A stretch of DNA of 64,000 bases from Hygrocybe punicea (lineage: Eukaryota; Basidiomycota; Agaricomycetes; Agaricales; Hygrophoraceae), in the NCBI GenBank assembly GCA_963556145.1, contig OY744473.1, positions 1,116,001-1,180,000 of the forward strand. Direction: 5' to 3'. A program made the translations under genes and the position numbers. Positions 11,301 through 24,655 of this stretch are shown piece after piece (position 1 is the stretch's first letter; each line of letters starts with the position of its first letter). The notes below the pieces were generated by a model. That model saw only the letters and a program-made list of their open reading frames with translations. It was not told the DNA's origin and made no database searches.

Positions 11301-13580
11301 ACGGCGAATATATCGAGACAGGAAATATGAAACCAACCGTCAACATTTCAGCACCCATAATATTTGGAGTATCCGGACGGCTAGCTGCACCTCGTCTCAT
11401 CAGCTTTTGCAAAACGGGAGCAAGGGCCTCAAATGACTCGGAGAGGAATGCAATGGAAAACCGGAGACCAAGATCATCTGGTGTATATTTTCCACGCCTG
11501 GATAGCGTGCAAATCAGAATTCGGCGGAGAATACTGGCAGGCGTTGACTCATCCGTCAAAAACAAAGATGGTGCCACAGGCGAGAAATGGATTCACGTTC
11601 AAAGTGGTGACAGTTAACGAGATGGAGAAGGGGCCAAAAAGAGGGGGGATGGGTTTGCGCGGTACAGATTCCAAGAAGGCAACATGCCATATAATTCATT
11701 GCAACTTCGAGTGCAAATCAAATGACAAGTCGCACAGTTATGAGAATGGAACGTACCAGGGCAGGATGACAGCTTCAACATTCTCACAAGAATGTCAATT
11801 GAAATAGTACTAGTACTCAAACTTGCGTTGAGCAACGGGCCTAAGTCATTTTGTCGTCGTTCTTCGCTACTAGTACCCGTCTTCATCGCGAACTGCTCTT
11901 GCACGCCAAACCATTTTTCAAAGATCAAAATGAGTACAATGACCGTATTGGACACAAATACTTTTTTACGTACCTGGGGAACATTTACCGAGTGGTTGTG
12001 TCAGTCAAACAGCTGATTGAACAAAAAACAAGCGGGATCACTCCGCGGCATCGCATCGATTGCATTAGCCGACGCTAAGCACCAACGTCACCCCAAAGGG
12101 CTTCCACTCAGCCAAACCCATGTTTGCCTTCCATGTACCTCGGTGACCACCGTCTTAACCGAGAGTATTAAATGCTGGTGGACATCGGGCATATCTTGTC
12201 ATGTTGAGGCAGAACCAAAGAGTCACACGTGACAACTCGAACTATAACTTGTGAGTCGAGGGAAACCAGTTCCTCAGCTAGGATCCCAGCGGTACTTGGC
12301 GGTGCAAATTGCCTCGCTCATCGATATTCCTCTCAACATCAATATCATCGTAAACTGATAAATCGTCACGCGTCACGCGTCAGGTCTCGGTTTGGAAGTC
12401 TAAAATTCATTCGACTATGGAAGCTTGAAGTCACGGTCCGATTCCGCCTCTGCTATGCCTGCCACTGGCAGTAAGAGCTGGGTTACTGCCCCCCACACAC
12501 ACGCTAACCCGTTCGAGCTGCCTTCCTTTTTTTTTGGTTATCGGGATAGTACAGTTCAGCCTTCGGATTTTCGGCCGTGGCTCCATTTCATCGAAACATG
12601 TCAGCCCCCTCACGTCTCCAGATCAGAAACACCTATACAAAGTTCGCTGGTCGGGTCCGCCACCATCAGAGCGTCTGTCTTCTCGAAGCCCTGTTACGGC
12701 ATCCCGCCATTGTGCCACTAACCTTTATACCCGACGATGTTGTCATTGCTAACAGACATCACATCAAACCTGAAAATCACTATATTATCTCAAAAGTACA
12801 CCCCCGTTTATGTGTTGATCTGCTAAATGAGCGCTGCAGTGTATCGGTGAATTGACAATCATCGCGCCCATCCCCTTCTAAAACACAGACGTTATACCAC
12901 AAGAAATCCAACCGTGGGCACAGGAATGATTTTAACAACCGTTCCTTCGGGTGCAATAATGCACAGGCTTCAAATTTGCAAAAAGTTAGAATAAATTGAG
13001 TAACGGGCCAAGGCTGAGTTCTTTCCTCCACCGTCGCACATCCAGTTCGCCGATGCCGCACGACAGGCCACAGCACTGTGATTGCTGATGTTGTGGCAGT
13101 GGACAGGGACATGGGGGTGACAAGAGTGAGGTCTCCTTGACGGATGTGTACCGCAGAAAATGAGTCTTCGCGGAGTTAAGCTGTGCAGAAGCTCCTTATG
13201 ACTCCAGCGCAAGGTGATCAGGGCCACCGGGTTAAAATCTTAAAGCAACCAGTGTTACAATTGATCATAAGCCTGAAAAAGCATAGCGCACATTTGGACT
13301 CCATCAGACCAACGTATATACGGTTGCGGGAGCTTGCAGATATTTGAAAGTCCAGTGTCAGTACAAGCTCTGAAAGGCTGTGAAAATCCTCGCACAATAT
13401 CTCAATCTGGAGCCAGCGGCTCCACGGCGCCCCAATATCCCTACCTGACCCTCCGAGTGATGGCCATGAAGCGATCAATCCATGCTTGCGTAAGGTATGA
13501 AACGGTGGACGAAACAAAATGAAAGATTTCTCTGATCAGAAAGGGAGGAAAGATCGTTGATGTAACTGATATCAATTCAA
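8394..13580. other. 5.2-kb stretch with no supported gene
   Basis: Only short, mutually shadowing ORFs occur; none carries a motif I recognise and none can be joined across splice sites into a family-like protein. Small direct repeats (GTTCGAATGGCAGTA at about 8841-8875; CACGCGTCACGCGTCA near 12365) and CACGTG palindromes (8797, 12226) are present. It separates two related pseudokinase genes (A and B), so a decayed third copy is possible but I see no remnant. Confidence 0.45.
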
Positions 13581-14736
13581 TTACGGCAAGTGGCGTCCAC
13601 ATCTTCTTAGTCCCCCCTCATGATCAACCGCCTCCAGGCGGGACAACAGTTCACGGGTCTTTGGACGGTCATCCGGCTGTAGAGACCAACAGTCCCACAG
13701 CGCCTCCCAAATCGAAGAGGGAATTAGTGGTGGCCTCTCATGTTTCTGCAGTTGACCGTTCTGCATTTTCCAAATCAAAGTGGTTACTTTTCGAACATCG
13801 GGGAACGGCGGGGTAAGGGTGAATACCTGGACATAAGTTGGTGGTTATTGAAGGTGCACAGCAAATAAGAATCACTCTCGCCTCCAAAATCGTGTTTGCA
13901 GTTGAGTATACATCACCCGCGGCAGTCGGTCGAGGAACCCCGCCATCAGATGTATCAATAAAACACTCGGGCGCCCTCCACCGACACCGTAGAGAGATGT
14001 TGTTAAATTCTCTGGACTCACGCATCAAATTGTCGACACCAATGTCACACAGCAGGGCACGACATTGGTTGTCTATCATGATATTGCCCTAAGAGTAGAA
14101 GTTCAGTTAGCATCAGGAGGGATTCAAGAGAAGCTTACGCCATGCATACTTCCGTGAGTCATGCATTTATCATGCAGGTAGAGGAGGCCAGCGACCGCCT
14201 CCTTTATCTAATGTACAACCGTTAGAATGGATGAAAATCCCCTGATGGAGAGAGCACACAAGACGAAGCACAACTCCGAGAGACAAGTCTGCATTACATT
14301 TGCGATAGCTTATGATGTTGCCATTGGAATAATATGGCAGTACTAGGGCCACAAGGGGACCATCGAAGGTTAGACCGAGGAGTGGAGAGATGTTGGAATG
14401 GTTTAAACCATGCCAAATCGACGCGTGGTCACACAAACGCTATTCAGACAAAATTGGTCAGTTGTAGACTATGTTCCAATCTTGTAGGTAGATGGATACG
14501 AACTCGAATGAGTATATCATGTGGAATACTGTCATTTGAAGAGCGACCACGCAACGACTTGATGACAACCTAACCAATCCATTCATCGGCGTGAGTGTAC
14601 ACGATGCACCCTCTAGACGTCTGACCTTCACGACACCACCAGTGCCACTGGTCAATTCTCCTTCCACCAGGGCAGCATTTTCACTTGTGACAAAATAATC
14701 TTCTCCAGTTGTCTTCACATTGACTTGCTGCATCAC
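13581..14736 (-). CDS. TKL-family protein kinase B, predicted pseudokinase
   Basis: The start at 14736 gives MMQQVNVKTTGEDYF, then the exon VVIKSLRGRSS (Lys of VAIK kept), WHGLNHSNISPLLGLTFDGP, LLYLHDKCMTHGSMHG, GNIMIDNQCRALLCDIGV, RCRWRAPECF, and a C-lobe with WDCWSLQPDDRPKTRELL. The HRD Asp is Ser (codon 14148-14150, H-G-S) and DFG is DIG, so phosphotransfer is not expected. A short 33-nt intron-like gap lies before VVIK. The C-lobe closely matches kinase A (IWKMQNGQLQK versus IWKLRNGQLKK), so A and B are paralogs that share loss of the catalytic Asp but with different substitutions. The role is unknown; scaffold or regulatory functions are usual for pseudokinases. Confidence 0.82.
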
Positions 14737-17030
14737 AATGAAAAGCCGCCAGTTATACGGTTACAGGAGCACGCACAAATTTTCTGATGAGTGAGTTATT
14801 CCCACCACGTCGAATCGGGATATCGCTCTGGAATACGAAGGTCATACGAATAGAGAGAGAAAAACTGAAGCAAAACAGGGAGTAGTCGCTAGGAAAGAAG
14901 AGAAGGTTCCTTTTGGTACTGTTCACACAGTCCGGTTTATCCCGAGAGGAACACTTCTCTCGTCCAATTATCCCCCTAACACTGACTTCGACCTTCCAAA
15001 ATGTCCGGCGGAATGACAGTGCCGGTGTCAAACAGCTCTGAATAGCATCATGTCTTTGAACCCGTCTAGAGCTGTATTTAAAGACTCTCACCGCATCCGG
15101 GACAAATATTCGCTCCAAAACGCGAACCAACGTTATTTTATGGTGTAGAGACCCATGATCAGATGCCCTGAGATATGGGGATGTGACCGAAACATGAATT
15201 TGGCATAATATGTCGCACCGTTTCTGGTTTTCTTGGAAGGGAACGTAAAGAATCATCATCACGGAGTTAATCGTCGGAGCTCACAACGAGAACCGACCGA
15301 ACCCAATGGCCACCGCCGAAGAAGTCGGCTGCGCTGAAAACACCAACCCTGAGACTAAGAACGGCATCCGTGACCGTCGGCTGGTGTCAACACAGGCAAT
15401 GGTGGAATTTTTACATCAAAGGATGTGCGACGATGCCTAGATTCCGATGTAGGATGTAGAGGCGGTAAGAGAAGGTCACGTTTTGCACGTCTCTAGCTCA
15501 TAGTGAGGTGAAGGATCCTCCCGTTTGATCTGACATATGTATCGATAGCGTAGCCGCTTCCAAAGACATCGTGACGTGTGGAGAGAGCCCCCATGCTGCC
15601 ACCAACGTTTGATAACCATAGCAACTCAGGACTACGTGTTACCCTGACATTTAGCCAGAGGCAACCTGTGCTGTGATTGTTATATCTGAAACTTGAATGT
15701 TCGAATGACTGTGGCCAGGCAGCCATCGATCGTCGCGATAACCTCCTAGCTTCGTTCGGGGTAGAACATCAGCCTGACGGCTCCATTCAGGATGGACCGT
15801 TGTCAGCGTGCGAGAACATGTATGGCTCGAATAAGTTGCTGTCCAAGCGAGCCATAACCAGTTGGTGGCAGCCCAAGGAGACTCGTAATGGTGAAGCTCG
15901 GCTCGATCCCTGGAGAGAAAACTGGATAGCCATTAGTTAGACCCAACAACCTGCAGTTGTAGGGGACGAAATCATGCCAGACCAAAGATTGATGGGTCCA
16001 CGTACATGTTTACATATTATTGTTCACACAACTTCAGTCTTCAGTCAAATATCCCACAGACGTCAATGTGCCAGAGAAAACGACCCCTTGACCCTGAAAT
16101 GAGTTTGTTGTAGAGATATTAATCAATTATTAGAGTCTCAGATCTCAAAGACCAACCAGGAGAAAGACCGTGAAACAAGACGAGAAATTCTTCAGTGCTG
16201 AGAGTCGAGTCTTGTTCAAGTTTGTGGCCCGAGCTTCAACCCTCCCAACGACCGATCCCTTCCTTATTGGTTCTGGAGTAGATCAGTAGTATATATATTC
16301 ACAATACCTTGTATATACGTACCTGGATTATCCGGTGAAGAAAATAAAAATTGGTATTGTTGATCGACTTTTCTCGGCTTCAGTCAGATCACAGCCGCCT
16401 TACTGGTAATACAGTTACTAATACTTGGTTCAGGCTCGCCGTCCGACGTCCAACGTCCAACGTCCAACATTCAACTGCGCGATGCCATGCTTCTTCTCAT
16501 GCTCGTAATACTTGCTGTTCAGCGCTCAGCGCTCAGTCTTGCTACTGGGCGGCGCTGGCACTGACTCGGACATAACCCGTTTAACATCTGTCGGATACCT
16601 ATCGAAGTAGGTGTGCAACCCGACCACCGCCCCCTCTTCTCTCACACTGGCTTCATAGCTACTAGCACAGTTATACGCGGTATCGTTGGAACATCCACCA
16701 ATTTAAACTGCGCATCGTACAAGTCCCAATTCCTGTAATTCAGATTTCGCGGACTCGAAACGGGAATATGTTCTTCATATCTGTGTGGCAAGTACAATCC
16801 TCCCCCTTTCCGAATCACACAACTAACCAACTTCGTCACTGCCGTAGAACAGCATGTAACCATTTTGAAAATTTGGACAGTCTCAGGCTTCGGCGATTGC
16901 GCAGCAATGCTGGTGGGCTCAGGCTGTTGGGGACTACAGCATTTTCAACGGCATGCGCGCGGCGCTGGGGCTGTACTGTGCAGTGACCATTTATACCCTC
17001 CAGTTGTCTCCTGTATACCCTTGTACTCGA
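14737..17030. other. 2.3-kb stretch with no supported gene
   Basis: A 169-codon minus-strand ORF (14753-15262) lies directly upstream of kinase B but has no recognisable domain, and its composition is not codon-like. A short tandem CGTCCAACGTCCAA repeat lies near 16445. The 3' part must hold the promoter of kinase C. Confidence 0.45.
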
Positions 17031-18246
17031 ATGGACCGTGTCCGTCAGCTTCATGTATGGGATTTTACTCCTGATGTCCAGAACTGGGTCCGTGCCACTC
17101 ACTCAGGCCGTCAAATTATTCACAGAAGAGATGACTTGTTTTTAGGACATAACCAATCGAGTTCTCAAAGACAATGCATATGCTGTCGGGCATGGCTCAA
17201 TGGGTGACGTCTTTTCGGGCACCATTTTCTTTGGAACTTCTGCACAAAGGGTACTACCGTTTCTCATTACTCTTTTGTTTGTTAACGAATCTCCATGGAT
17301 CCAGGTAGCAATAAAGACACTCCGAGGGAATTCGAATGATCTCCCTGCTATTGAGAGAGTGAGTTCTGGCTCATGTTTCGATACTAGCTCCAGGGAAGCT
17401 GATATTGGAATTAGCGCTTGCTTCGGGAGGTTGCCACTTGGAGTCAGCTAGAACATCCCAACGTTGCCAGATTTTTCGGTATCGTCTACCACATCGGAGT
17501 CTCCCCGGGATTGGTCTCCCCTTTCTTGGAAGAAAAATCCTTAAACTTTCTCCGACGGTATCCTAATTTAACACAGAAATTGGTACTTAAAATAGTTGTG
17601 ATTTAGGCGAAGTCTTGACATCATTCCATAGGTTGGAGAAGTTGCCAAAGGTTTGAACTATCTACACGAAAAACATGTAGTTCATGGAGATCTCAAACCG
17701 GTAATTGTTATTTTCTCATGGATATATTTTTGATATTTAATGTTACGCAGGATAACGTTTTGATGGATGCAAGAGGCGTAGCACAAATTATCGACTTCGG
17801 CCTTGCGCAAATCGTGGAAGTGAGAGGTTTCACGACAATCGTCCAGCGCAACGCTCGTTATACGGCTCCAGAATTGTTGCCCATTGTGGAAACAGAAGAC
17901 CAGTCGAGTATACGCCCTACATATGAAACAGATGTCTTCAGCTTTTCCATGTTTATGCTTCAGGTCCGGTTTTGTTCTCATTTCTATTTTGAGTATCTGA
18001 CATGTTTTTACTGGTTAGGCAATGAGCGGTCCTGGATCGCCACATGGATCGATGCCATATAACCAGATCCCTCACGTCCGCTACGATCTCCACCTCCCTA
18101 GATATATTCACCAAGGGATCCGACCATGTCGGAACCTTTATAACCCCATCACCGACCATCATTGGTATTTGATGTGCCAATGTTGGCACGAACGGCCAGA
18201 GCAGCGGCCAAGTATGAGGGAAGTTTTGTCTCGCCTCCACCTTTGA
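17031..18246 (+). CDS. TKL-family protein kinase C, catalytic residues intact
   Basis: The start at 17031 (MDRVRQLHVWDFTPDVQNW) joins in phase after a 58-nt intron to DITNRVLKDNAYAVGHGSMG, which holds a full GxGxxG loop. Then VAIKTLRGN, WSQLEHPNVARFFGIVYH, LNYLHEKHVVHGDLKP (catalytic Asp), DNVLMDARG, IIDFGLAQIV (DFG), ARYTAPELL in the APE position, and CQCWHERPEQRPSMREVLSR near the C-terminus. All residues for activity are present. Exon borders before VAIK and after HGDLKP match the other TKL genes. It ends only 113 bp before MEF1 on the same strand. Confidence 0.85.
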
Positions 18247-18359
18247 TTTTATGTGTGCCATTATTGTATCTTTTATCTTGCCCTTGCCAATTGTGTATAC
18301 ATTTGTCAATTACGTAATCCCGTCTCGCGAAGTTTGCTCTGCGTCTCGAGAACAGGCCT

Positions 18360-21284
18360 ATGCTGATACTCCGGGAAGCTTCTCAGTCATGTCTACGCAA
18401 AACCCACCAGTTCGCTCTCGCACGTGGTATTATTGCCTACCTATTTTCTCATGGTAGACGAACTGCTTCTGCGGCTGTTGCTGTTGCTGTAAAACCACGC
18501 GCTATGGAGGTTGAACCAGTAACTGCTTTCCAACTCTCGGAAGAGGACCATAAATTACTGGGGTTTCAACGGAACATAGGAGTTTCCGCTCATATTGACT
18601 CGGGGAAGACTACTTTAACAGAACGTATCTTGTATTACACTGGACGCATACGAGACATCCATGAGGTTCGAGGTCGAGATTCTGTTGGGGCCAAGATGGA
18701 CAGCATGGAGCTCGAGCGAGAAAAAGGAATCACCATCCAAAGCGCTGCCACATTTTGCGACTGGGATGCGACTGTACCCTCCACGGGTGAAAAGGCAAAA
18801 TATTCAATCAATATTATTGATACCCCAGGTCAGGAAATCTGACCCTTCTATTAGATCAACATAACGGATAGCAACGAATACAGGTCATGTCGACTTTACG
18901 ATAGAAGTAGAGCGTGCGTTACGTGTCTTGGATGGCGCCATTCTAGTTCTTTGCGCTGTTGCCGGCGTCCAGGTGAATGATCATTTTCTGCAAGAAAAGC
19001 CCCCTGCATCGAATTGCAACTAATTAGGACGTCTTCCTCCCAGAGTCAAACTACCACCGTTGATCGGCAAATGCGACGGTATAATGTTCCTCGAATTTCA
19101 TTTGTAAATAAGATGGATAGGTAAGACGTTACCGTTTGTTGTATTTATATATACAGATATCCTTACATAGACCTGGCGCAAATCCATGGCGGATAGTGAG
19201 CCAGATACGAACAAAACTTCGAATACCCGCAGCTGCGGTGCAGGTGCCCATTGGTGTCGAAGACGAATTGAAGGGTGTTGTGGATCTCGTCCGTTGGAAG
19301 TCAATCTATAATCAAGGCGAGAAAGGGTTTGATTTGTCGATTATTGACTTTCGCAATTGAGATTGACGCACACCTATTTAGGATTGAAGTTGTGGAGTCC
19401 GATGAAATTCCGTCATCTGTCCTGCCACTTGCACGTGCGAAACGCAGTGAGCTAATTGAGCAACTCGCCGAAGTAGATGAAGAGATGGCCGAACTCTTCC
19501 TAAACGACGCAACACCTACAAACATTCAGCTCGCCAGCGCGATTCGGCGAGCTACCGTTGGCCTCAAGTTCTCGCCAGTCTTCCTCGGCTCGGCCATTAA
19601 GAACACTGCCATCCAGCCTCTCCTGGACGGTGTCTGTGCTTACTTACCGAACCCATCAGAAGCGGACGTTGTTGCTCATGACACTTCCCTGCCCGTTTCT
19701 GCGCCTCCCGTTCCATTAGTCCCAGCCGCAGCCGCACCTCTAGTAGGGTTGGCCTTCAAATTAGAAGAAGGCCGGTTTGGCCAACTGACTTACATGCGGG
19801 TTTATCAAGGCAGTTTAAAGAAGGGAAACATGATTTACAATGCCCGCACGGGTAAGAAGGTCAAAGTACCTCGGTTGGTACGGATGCACAGTAATGAAAT
19901 GGAGGTATGGTGACAGTCTTTCCCCTGGCGCATTAGTCTCTTGAGCCGTCGGCTAGGACATTGTGTCCATAGGTCCTGGCGAAATTTGTGCCATCTTCGG
20001 AGTCGAGTGTTCCTCTGGCGATACTTTTACGGACGGCTCGACAAGCTTTTCAATGGTCAGTTATTCCATGCAGAATAGAATCACGGACTCAAGCGCAGAT
20101 CAGACTTCCATGTTCGTACCTGAGCCCGTCATCTCATTGGCAATCAAGCCCATTGGCACGGAAACACCCAACTTCTCTCGCGCTCTGAATCGATTCCAGA
20201 AAGAAGATCCCACTTTCAAGGTTCATATTGACCATGAAAGCAAGGAAGTAAGTTGATCGATTTCCCATTTACCGTAATGGCCATTGTCTCACCTCTTCCG
20301 ACAGACTATCATCTCAGGCATGGGCGAACTTCATCTTGAGATATATGTTGAACGCATGCGGCGCGAATACAACGTTGATTGTACCACCGGAAAACCTCGT
20401 GTAGCCTTTCGCGAAACCATCGCACAGCGTGCAGATTTCTCGTACACGCATAAAAAGCAAACAGGTGGGGCAGGTCAATATGCGAAAGTCACCGGTTACA
20501 TTGAACCTATGGAACTCGATGAGGAAACTGGTAAAGACACTGCATTCGAGAACGTCGTCATGGGCGGCAACGTTCCCACCAACTTTATTCCAGCAGTTGA
20601 GAAGGTATATTCATGTTCTACCATTTTTTTCTACTGGATGGCTTGACGATACAACCTGAACAGGGTTTCTATGAAGCTCTGGAGAGGGGGTCACTTGCGG
20701 GAAATACAGTCACAGGATGTCGCTTCGTATTGAAGGATGGTGCATTCCATGTGGTTGATTCTTCCGAATTGGCTTTTCGCAATGCTACTATTGGAGCGTT
20801 CCGTGAAGCATACCAGAAAGCTCGTCCAATGATTTTGGAGCCAATTATGACAGTTGAAGTTGTCGCGCCTGTCGAGTTCCAAAGTATGTGTCGTATGCTG
20901 TGCCTGTGCTTAACTAATATTGGAGCTAGGCGCTGTCATTGGGAGCCTCAACACCCGGCGTGGGACAATCATTGACAGCGAAGTCCGAGAAGACGAATTC
21001 ACGGCTACCGCTGAAGTACCTCTGAACGATATGTTCGGTTTTTCCAACCAATTGCGGGGATCTACGCAGGGCAAAGGTATTCAATCCCATGTTTTGAATT
21101 TGATGACGTCCTCATTCAATTTATTGCAGGAGAATTCAGTATGGAATACAAGGTGAATTTACAGCTTTTCCATCTACCTGTTCATGGCACTGATATCTTG
21201 CAGAACCACATGCCTGTGTTACCGCACCTGCAGAAGGAGCTGGAAGATGCATACCGTAAAACACTCCCTCAGGCTAAAAAGTAG
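18360..21284 (+). CDS. MEF1: Mitochondrial elongation factor G (translocase of mitochondrial ribosomes)
   Basis: A GTPase that moves tRNA and mRNA through the mitochondrial ribosome. The start at 18360 gives a basic, amphipathic leader ([18 protein letters not shown], arginine-rich to about residue 35) typical of matrix import. The G domain shows [20 protein letters not shown] (G1), [13 protein letters not shown] (G2), DTPGHVDF (G3, across an intron) and FVNKMDR (G4). Domain 2 includes [14 protein letters not shown]; domains III-V include [20 protein letters not shown] and [12 protein letters not shown]; it ends [19 protein letters not shown]. About ten short introns, roughly 800 residues, no breaks seen. 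Confidence 0.95.
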
Positions 21285-21447
21285 AATGTGTTCCAAATCT
21301 ACGGCTATTTATACTGTAATAGAAAGTGCTTCCCGTTAAACGCGACTCACTGTCGGCTTCTCGGCTTGTACGATCAAACATGATCAAACAAGTAGTGGCA
21401 AAAATGGGACAGAGCGCAACACCAGTACTTTAAAAGTTGTCCGAATC

Positions 21448-22863
21448 ATGGTGAGACGTTCTAGAAGTCTTTCCTCGACGCCAACCTAACTTTCCATGCC
21501 TATAAGCTGTCTGCTAATACCTCCGATTCGATACCCATCGAGACATCCCATGAGGACATGATTGTGGGTGCAGTCAAATTTGTGACAGCAATTTCAGCAA
21601 GGATTAACGGCAATGGCAAATAGCATGATGCCCAACTGGACTACTATGGGAAACGCCTTGCTACTTGCTCATCGGACCGAAGTGTGAAGGTTTTCGAGGT
21701 GGTAGATGGTGAAGCTCAAAAGACATCTGGGGGTCACACATTGAAAGGGTGAGTCATGCCCAACCGCGTGTACACACAGCTTTTGATCAAATGCACAAAC
21801 GTCCTCCCTACTTAGACACACAGGACCGGTGTGGCAGGTTGCATGGGCACATCCGAAATATGGCCACATACTTGCGTCATGCTCGTATGATGGCAAGGTG
21901 CTAATTTGGAAGGAACAGCAAACCCAGGGCTCCGCCTCCGGCCTGTGGACCAGGGTGAAAGAGCACACATTACACACAGCATCGGGTACGAGTTCTTATC
22001 CCGTCAAACAGGGTCGTAAATTGATCTACAAGTGCACTAGTGAATTCCGTGTCTTGGGCACCGCATGAACTCGGTGCAATTCTCGCGTGCGCGTCTTCTG
22101 ACGGTAAACTTTCCGTATTGACATTTAAGAGTAAGCTTGTTCTGTCACATTAACACCGAGCACGTTTTGTTGCCATCATTCCAAACCTTTTCATGATTAC
22201 CTACATTTTGCTCAACTGGCTCACAGATGACGGTCAATGGGGTGCGGATATCTTTAACGGTCATGCTATTGGTTGCAATGCAGTTTCGTGGGCCCCTGCC
22301 ACTCAACCGGGTTCTTTGATAACGCCGCAACAAAATAATGTCGTCCCTGGGCAACCTCCTGCACCGTCGCAAACCATCAAACGGTTCGCCAGCGCAGGTT
22401 GCGACAACCTCGTGAAGATCTGGGGTTACCGAGAAGATTCCCAGTCGTGGGTAGAAGAAGAAACCCTAGAAGGACACACTGACTGGGTCAGAGATGTGGC
22501 TTGGGCCCCAAACATTGGGCTCCCGAGGAGTTACATTGCTACTGCTTCTCAGGTATGGCATCGTCAATGGACTATATTATCTTGTTCACCATACTTGGTA
22601 CCATGCAGGACAAAACTGTACTCATTTGGACGAAGGATACTCCTACGTCGCCTTGGGTAAAAACTCCTCTTGACCCCTTGTCTGCTTCCGTTCCAACGTC
22701 CACCAGTCCCACGACTGCAGGCAAGTTTCCGGATGTGGTATGGCGAGTTTCCTGGAGTTTGGCAGGAAATCTCCTGGCAGTTAGCTGTGGTGATGGGAAG
22801 GTGACATTATGGAAAGAAAACTTGCGGGGTGTTTGGGAGTGTGTTAGTGACATGACGAGCTAA
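21448..22863 (+). CDS. SEC13: SEC13 WD40 protein (COPII coat and nuclear pore subunit)
   Basis: A beta-propeller shared by the outer COPII coat, the Nup84 complex and SEA/GATOR. Exons give [122 protein letters not shown] and [20 protein letters not shown], the six Sec13 blades in order. The start is inferred: the best model is an ATG at 21448-21450 directly followed by a 58-nt intron, so exon 1 would be the start codon alone. It lies 163 bp after MEF1. Confidence 0.93.
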
Positions 22864-23187
22864 TTATTTAGATATCCTAGCTCCCGTGTTCATTGACAAT
22901 TATGAATCGGTAACGATCAGCAGCCTCATTGCACCTGCTTTTTGTTTTCGTTTAAGAGCCCTCGTAATCTTTTCAACCACAAGGTGATCATGAGCTTTGA
23001 AATTGCCACAATTCGGGCCTCAAGGCTGAGTGACAGTAATAGTGGTGGTGAGTGGGAAAATGAGGAGCTATGAAGTGAGTCCTCATGCTTGCTCGTACGT
23101 CACGACGAAGCTACGAAATTCACACGAAGTAGCTCGGTGAGCGCTTATTAGTACTTGGTTGGATCACCATCTCTCCCCTCACGTTCC
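22864..23187. other. Intergenic: SEC13 3' end and kinase D promoter
   Basis: 324 bp between two plus-strand genes; no gene or repeat seen. Confidence 0.5.
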
Positions 23188-24655
23188 ATGTCAGAACCCG
23201 AGCAAACTGCGCTTCTAGGTGCAGACCCAGTGAGTAACCAAGTTGTGCAAGCGTTGTACCTTGACCATTTTGGCATCAGGATATAAGTGACGTCGTTCGG
23301 CGGGTGGGGGAGTACTATGTCGCTATTGGCGAGTATGCAGATCTTTGGGAGGGTGAATTATTCAATAATACGACCAAGAGGACCTCAAAGGTAATTTGAT
23401 TGGTGTTAAACCGAGCTGAAGCTGATGATGATCAGGTTGCCATCAAGGTCCTACGTGGCGGATCTACAAGCAACACTGTCTTCATCGAGAGGTTAACGAA
23501 GGTGAGTAGTGGTCATATCTTTAATCTAGCAGCGACATCGGGAGATCGTAAGTAAATCGTGGCTAACACTCGCACTAGTTTCGTAAATAGTGACTGTTGA
23601 GGGAGCATAGCTTGTCTCGTTCAATTTCTTTTTGTCGTTTGTCACATTTCAATGCTGAGCTATAGCTAACAGCGCTATTGATTTCAGAAACTTACCCAGC
23701 ACGCCAGGACATGGAGAAAGCTCAACCATCCAAATGTGATCCCATTCTTCGGGCTTGCCATGAACTGTGGATACATGCCAGCCTTAGTGTTGCCATTCTA
23801 TGCAAATGGCAATATCATCGATTATGTCAAGAAGACGGGTTCGAGTAACCTTGAAAAATTTGTTTTGGTCTATCACTCATCTAACATCTCTGTTCATCAA
23901 CTCATTTTCTGCTATTACTAGGTGAAGGAAATCGCACAAGGAATAGAATACCTGCATCATTTTAGTCCGGTAGTCGTCCACGGAGACATTCGTGGCGTGA
24001 GTCTTCTCATACCAGGTTTTCGTATAGTTGGCGGCGGTCGTGATTGCTAACCGCCACGGTCAATCACGATAATAACTTACTATTGTTACCAGGCAAACAT
24101 TTTGATCGACGAGGAGGGTCATGCTCGTCTCGTTGACTTTGGTCTTGCCTTCATCATCGAGAGATCCGAGTTTACATCGGCAAAAACAGCTGGGACGTGC
24201 AGGTGGACGGCACCTGAAGTCATGAATCCTTCCGAAGAAACTTTGGATGCGGACGACCCGGTGCTGTTCACGACGGCCAGCGATATCTATGCCTTTGCGA
24301 TGGTTGTGATCGAGGTAGGCTCAAAATCGCTATAAAGCAGTTTCAGGACTATTTTCCAACCTGATTGTCACAGATTTATTCGGAAGAAGTTCCTTACAGT
24401 AACAAAAAGAATGATAGTGCCGTCATTTTTTTTGTCTTAGCCGGCAACCACCCAGAATTGCCTCAATACCTCAAGTCAGAAAATCCGATTTTGTTGGAGC
24501 TTGTTCAAATGTGTTGGGACATAGAACCTTCCAAACGGCCGTCAGCAAAATCTGTGGTCGAGAAGTTGGACGCTGCTCCGTCAAACCTCCCAAGCTCCTA
24601 TATCGGATGGATGCGACGGTTGGTTGTCTCCCTGGTGGTTATGTGTTTTCGCTGA
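23188..24655 (+). CDS. TKL-family protein kinase D, catalytic residues intact
   Basis: The start at 23188 gives MSEPEQTALLGADP, then DISDVVRRVGEYYVAIGEY, VAIKVLRGGSTSN, WRKLNHPNVIPFFGLAMNCG, IEYLHHFSPVVVHGDIRG (catalytic Asp), ANILIDEEGHARLVDFGLAF (DFG), CRWTAPEVM, SDIYAFAMVVIE and CWDIEPSKRPSAKSVVEKL. An intron of about 185 nt (from 23502) is longer than usual. The C-terminus has a short hydrophobic end (RLVVSLVVMCF), too short to call a membrane anchor. The N-lobe layout (DIxxVxRVGxYY) links it to pseudokinase A, so it may be an active relative of that pair. Confidence 0.87.

Noticed and set aside
11296..11577. Faint resemblance of KYTPDDLGLRFSIAFLSESF to MFS transporter loops
   Set aside because: Neighbouring exons do not continue the family in any frame and the match is too short; treated as chance.
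14753..15262. 169-codon minus-strand ORF upstream of kinase B
   Set aside because: No recognisable motif, atypical composition and no splice link to kinase B.
17054..17088. Alternative kinase C start at MYGILLLMSRTG
   Set aside because: Joining this frame across the next intron gives an immediate stop; the 17031 start keeps phase.
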